This document shows positions 61,179 through 64,000 of a DNA stretch of 64,000 nucleotides, piece by piece (positions within the stretch are counted from its first letter, which is position 1; each line of letters begins with the position of its first letter). The translations under genes and the position numbers were made by a program. Under the pieces are notes generated by a model. That model was given only the letters and a program-made list of their open reading frames with translations. It did no database searches and was not told the DNA's origin. Source of the stretch: JAUIAI01 sp041396685 (lineage in GTDB: Bacteria > Pseudomonadota > Gammaproteobacteria > Burkholderiales > Burkholderiaceae_E); assembly GCA_041396685.1 (NCBI GenBank), contig JAWKYD010000008.1, positions 124,001-188,000 of the forward strand. Direction: 5' to 3'.

Positions 61179-61717
61179 GACGACTGCGACGGCTCGCCGC
61201 CGCCCGGTGGGCGGCCGCGACGGCGCGTTGCTGCGGCACCGACCTCCGCGAACAACAGGGCGGAGAGTTCGTCGAGTGCTCGCTTGTACACATCGCGTTT
61301 GAACTCGATCACCGTCTCCAGTGGTACCCAGAAGTCGTTCCAACGCCAGGCATCGAACTCCGGATGCCCGGATGCGCGCAGATCGATGTCCGTGTCGCGG
61401 CCAGTCAGACGCAGCAGGTACCAGATCTGCTTCTGGCCTTTGTAGTGGCCACGCCACTCCCGCCTGACCCAGCGCTCGGGCACCTCGTAACGTAACCAAT
61501 TTCGGGTTCGCCCGATGATGGCCACGTGCGTGTCCCTCAGACCGACTTCCTCGTGGAGCTCACGGTACATGGCCTGCTCGGGAGATTCGCCGCGCTTGAT
61601 ACCGCCCTGCGGAAACTGCCAGGCATGTTCACGTATGCGTTTGCCCCAAAAGACCTCGTTCCTCGGATTGACCAGAATGATGCCGACGTTGGGCCGATAG
61701 CCGTCTCGGTCGAGCAT
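61175..61717 (-). CDS. rppH: RNA pyrophosphohydrolase (Nudix)
   Basis: 180 residues. The Nudix box GGIKRGESPEQAMYRELHEE, continuing VGL, fits GX5EX7REUXEEXGU exactly. The N-terminus MLDRDGYRPNVGIILVNPRN and RREWRGHYKGQKQIWYLLRL are RppH-specific. The enzyme removes pyrophosphate from mRNA 5' ends to start decay. It is divergent from proS, with a TATAAT-like hexamer in the gap. Confidence 0.95.
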   Translation of the reverse strand: MLDRDGYRPNVGIILVNPRNEVFWGKRIREHAWQFPQGGIKRGESPEQAMYRELHEEVGLRDTHVAIIGRTRNWLRYEVPERWVRREWRGHYKGQKQIWYLLRLTGRDTDIDLRASGHPEFDAWRWNDFWVPLETVIEFKRDVYKRALDELSALLFAEVGAAATRRRGRPPGGGEPSQSS

Positions 61718-61750
61718 GGCATTGACCCCGAATCACTTAAACTGTCAGCG

Positions 61751-61756
61751 ATTATA
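61751..61756 (-). promoter_or_regulatory. possible -10 element for rppH
   Basis: TATAAT on the minus strand 34 bases before the rppH ATG. No good -35 is seen at the right distance, so this is a weak call. Confidence 0.3.
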
Positions 61757-61908
61757 TCGAGTCAACCCCGGAGTCGTTCGACGCCCGGGCGGTTCGCCGG
61801 GCCGGCCTGTCAGCCGCTTGCTTCGTGTGCCGCTCGCGCCCTCCCATTGCGGTCGATTCCGTCGCAGATCGGCATTTCTCCCCTTTTCGGTCCCGGAGCC
61901 CTCGCGCC

Positions 61909-63681
61909 ATGAAGGCCAGCCAGTTTCACCTGTACACCCGCAAGGAAGCCCCCTCGGATGCCGAGGTCGTCAGCCACCAGCTGATGGCGCGCGCCGGTCT
62001 GATCAAGCGGCTTGCCGGCGGCATCTACAGCTACATGCCGCTCGGGATGCGCGTGCTGCGCCGCATCGAGGGAATCATCCGCGAGGAGATGAACCGCGCT
62101 GGCGCGGTCGAACTGCTGATGCCGGTGGTGCAGCCGGCCGAACTCTGGCAGGAGTCGGGTCGCTGGACCCAGTACGGGCCCGAACTGCTGCGAATCCGCG
62201 ACCGCCACGATCGGGATTTCATCGTGCAACCGACCTCCGAGGAGGTCGTCACCGACATCGCCCGCCAGGAGCTGCGCAGCTACAAGCAACTGCCGCGCAA
62301 CTTCTACCACATCCAGACCAAGTTCCGCGACGAACGTCGGCCGCGCTTCGGCATCATGCGTGGCCGCGAGTTCACGATGAAAGACGCCTACTCGTTCGAT
62401 CGTGATCCCGAGGCGGCCATGGCCAGCTACCGGGTCATGTTCGACGCGTACATCCGCATCTTCACCCGCCTTGGCCTCGAGTTCCGCGCGGTTGCCGCCG
62501 ACACCGGAGCCATCGGTGGCTCGGCCAGTCACGAGTTCCAGGTGATCGCCGACACCGGCGAAGATCTGATCGCATACTGCCCCGATTCCGACTACGCGGC
62601 CAATGTCGAACTGGCCGAGGCCGTGCCGCTGATCGAGTCCCGCGCACCCGCGACCCGGCCGCTGACCGAGACGCCCACGCCAGGCCAGGCGCGCTGCGAG
62701 GATGTCGCCCGGTTCCTGAATCTGCCGTTGCAGCAAACGGTCAAGTCGCTGGTGCTGGCCGTCGACCCCGACTCCGACACCGGCGGCGAGGCGCAGGTGT
62801 GGCTGCTGATCGTCCGTGGCGATCACGATCTGAACGAGGTCAAGGCCGGCAAGGTTCCCGGTCTGGCGGGCTTCCGCTTCGCGACCGAGGCCGAGATCGT
62901 CGATCACTTCGGCACGCCGCCGGGCTACATCGGTCCGGTGGGGTCGGCCAAGCCGGTGCGGATCGTGGTCGACCGCACGGTGGCGCGCATGGCCGATTTC
63001 GTCTGCGGCGCAAACGTGGTCGACGCCCACCTGACCGGCGTCAACTGGGGGCGCGATCTGCCCGAACCGGTGCCGGCGGAAGCCGCGGACGCCGAAACGG
63101 CGGTCATCGAGGCCGACATCCGCAATGTGCGCGAGGGCGATCCATCGCCCGACGGCAAGGGCCGACTCTCGATCCAGCGCGGCATCGAAGTTGGTCACGT
63201 CTTCTACCTGGGCACCAAGTATTCGCTGGCCATGAAGGCCGAATTCATCGACGAGGACGGCAAGGGGAAGCCCTTCGAAATGGGCTGTTATGGCATCGGC
63301 GTCACGCGTCTGATGGGGGCCGCGATCGAGCAGAATCACGACGATCGCGGCATCATCTGGCCGTCGTCGATCGCGCCGTTCGAGGTCGTGATCTGTCCGC
63401 TCGCCATGGCCAAGAGCGATGCGGTCGCGTCCTGCGCGAACCGTCTCTACGACGAACTGATCGCCGCCGGCGTGGATGTCATCCTCGATGACCGGCCGGA
63501 GCGCCCGGGTGTGATGTTCGCCGACTGGGAGCTCATCGGCGTGCCGCTGCGGGTCACGATCGGCGATCGTGGCCTCAAGGCCGGCGAGGTCGAACTGGTC
63601 AGCCGGCGCGGCCTGGAGCTCACCAAGCTCGCTCCGGAGCAGGCAGCGCAGGCAGTGCTGGCCGCTCTGGGTCGTCGCTGA
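61909..63681 (+). CDS. proS: prolyl-tRNA synthetase, bacterial type with editing domain
   Basis: 590 residues from the ATG at 61909. Class II motifs are present: motif 1 around GMRVLRRIEGIIREEMNRAG, motif 2 FRDERRPRFGIMRGREFTMK, and motif 3 MGCYGIGVTRLMGAAIEQNH. Between motifs 2 and 3 lies the YbaK-like INS editing domain (about 225-400), which clears Ala-tRNA-Pro (LNLPLQQTVKSLVLAVDPDS, VRGDHDLNEVKAGKVP). The C-terminal anticodon-binding domain has VILDDRPERPGVMFADWELI. It charges tRNA-Pro. The adjacent lytic-enzyme gene and rppH are usual Burkholderiales neighbours. Confidence 0.96.
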   Translation: MKASQFHLYTRKEAPSDAEVVSHQLMARAGLIKRLAGGIYSYMPLGMRVLRRIEGIIREEMNRAGAVELLMPVVQPAELWQESGRWTQYGPELLRIRDRHDRDFIVQPTSEEVVTDIARQELRSYKQLPRNFYHIQTKFRDERRPRFGIMRGREFTMKDAYSFDRDPEAAMASYRVMFDAYIRIFTRLGLEFRAVAADTGAIGGSASHEFQVIADTGEDLIAYCPDSDYAANVELAEAVPLIESRAPATRPLTETPTPGQARCEDVARFLNLPLQQTVKSLVLAVDPDSDTGGEAQVWLLIVRGDHDLNEVKAGKVPGLAGFRFATEAEIVDHFGTPPGYIGPVGSAKPVRIVVDRTVARMADFVCGANVVDAHLTGVNWGRDLPEPVPAEAADAETAVIEADIRNVREGDPSPDGKGRLSIQRGIEVGHVFYLGTKYSLAMKAEFIDEDGKGKPFEMGCYGIGVTRLMGAAIEQNHDDRGIIWPSSIAPFEVVICPLAMAKSDAVASCANRLYDELIAAGVDVILDDRPERPGVMFADWELIGVPLRVTIGDRGLKAGEVELVSRRGLELTKLAPEQAAQAVLAALGRR

Positions 63682-63793
63682 ACCGCCCTGGGTCGCCCGT
63701 GGTCCGCGCCTTTCGGTGTCGGCCGGGCATCGATCCAGCGACGTCGACCATTCGTCGGATCGCGCCGGCGCGTGCACGCGCCGGCGACCGACC

Positions 63794-64000
63794 ATGATCG
63801 TCGTGATGATCCGATTGCCCTCCGTCCTGATCCGCCGCACGACGCGTGTGGCCGCCGTGCTGGCCTTCGTGGCCGCTCCGCTGCAGCCGGCATGGGCCGG
63901 CGAACAACGTTACGAACCGCTCGCAGCGGCACTTCAGACGGCCTTGTCGTCTGCCGTGCGCGGGTCGTCGCGCCAGGTTCCCGAGCCTGTGTTCGACTCG
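63794..64000 (+). CDS. start of an exported protein, possibly a lytic transglycosylase, cut by window end
   Basis: 69 codons are open from the ATG at 63794 to the window edge. A clear Sec signal peptide is followed by a cleavage-like AWAGEQRYEPLAAALQTALS. In Burkholderiales a lytic transglycosylase gene with a similar mature start ('Q-x-Y-E-P-L-A') commonly follows proS, so this is the likely identity. The catalytic domain is outside the window, so the call rests on position and about 30 mature residues. Confidence 0.5.
   Translation, partial: MIVVMIRLPSVLIRRTTRVAAVLAFVAAPLQPAWAGEQRYEPLAAALQTALSSAVRGSSRQVPEPVFDS

Overview
This 64 kb window is G+C-rich (about two thirds by eye), densely coded bacterial chromosome, most likely from a betaproteobacterium of the order Burkholderiales. 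The main evidence is the block ispB / rplU-rpmA-obgE-proB, together with CNP1-like gene / rppH / proS / transglycosylase-like gene, which I know as a typical Burkholderiales neighbourhood. No rRNA operon, CRISPR array or prophage was seen. One tRNA (Pro, anticodon CGG) is present. Names rest on reading the sequence and on family knowledge; nothing was searched.

Region by region. 0-5.6 kb holds small metabolic genes (GFA, cupin, HCCA isomerase, PRISE-type reductase, RraA-like) and a tightly overlapping ECF sigma / small membrane protein / signal peptidase I operon. 5.6-14.2 kb is a scarred region: a decayed VOC gene, a PAS-GGDEF-EAL protein, and then an apparent island in which an Lnt-like acyltransferase, a large lipoprotein, a fic fragment and two pieces of an IS91-type transposase lie between two pieces of a LysR-type regulator gene. 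14.2-25.4 kb has a methyltransferase, DAHP synthase, a LivK-like binding protein, and a run of acyl-CoA genes (carboxylase beta and biotin subunits, enoyl-CoA hydratase, ACAD10-type phosphotransferase, FadB/FadJ-like protein) that should degrade a branched or beta-substituted acyl-CoA.

25.4-32 kb is core genome: a PA2928-like protein, tRNA-Pro, ispB, rplU with an unusual helix-hairpin-helix tail, rpmA, obgE and proB. 32-60.5 kb looks accessory. It holds an aminotransferase, a cobalamin riboswitch with btuB-btuC-btuD (btuF lies about 9.4 kb further on), hydantoinase/oxoprolinase genes, an ada plus 2OG-oxygenase repair pair, a 56-bp tandem repeat, a FemAB-like gene, an orphan molybdenum hydroxylase large subunit, an ABC exporter, parts of a non-phosphorylating deoxy-sugar acid pathway (a dehydrogenase, a diketo-acid hydrolase and a third SDR), a CaCA antiporter and a Spy-like / response regulator / kinase stress module. 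60.5-64 kb returns to core genes: CNP1-like lipoprotein, rppH, proS and the start of a probable lytic transglycosylase.

The points most worth a second look are the mosaic island inside the LysR gene, the L21-HhH fusion, the ECF sigma/signal peptidase operon, an in-frame gap removing a conserved SDR motif, an SDR lacking the YxxxK pair, and the 28.6 kb of accessory genes separating proB from CNP1/rppH/proS.
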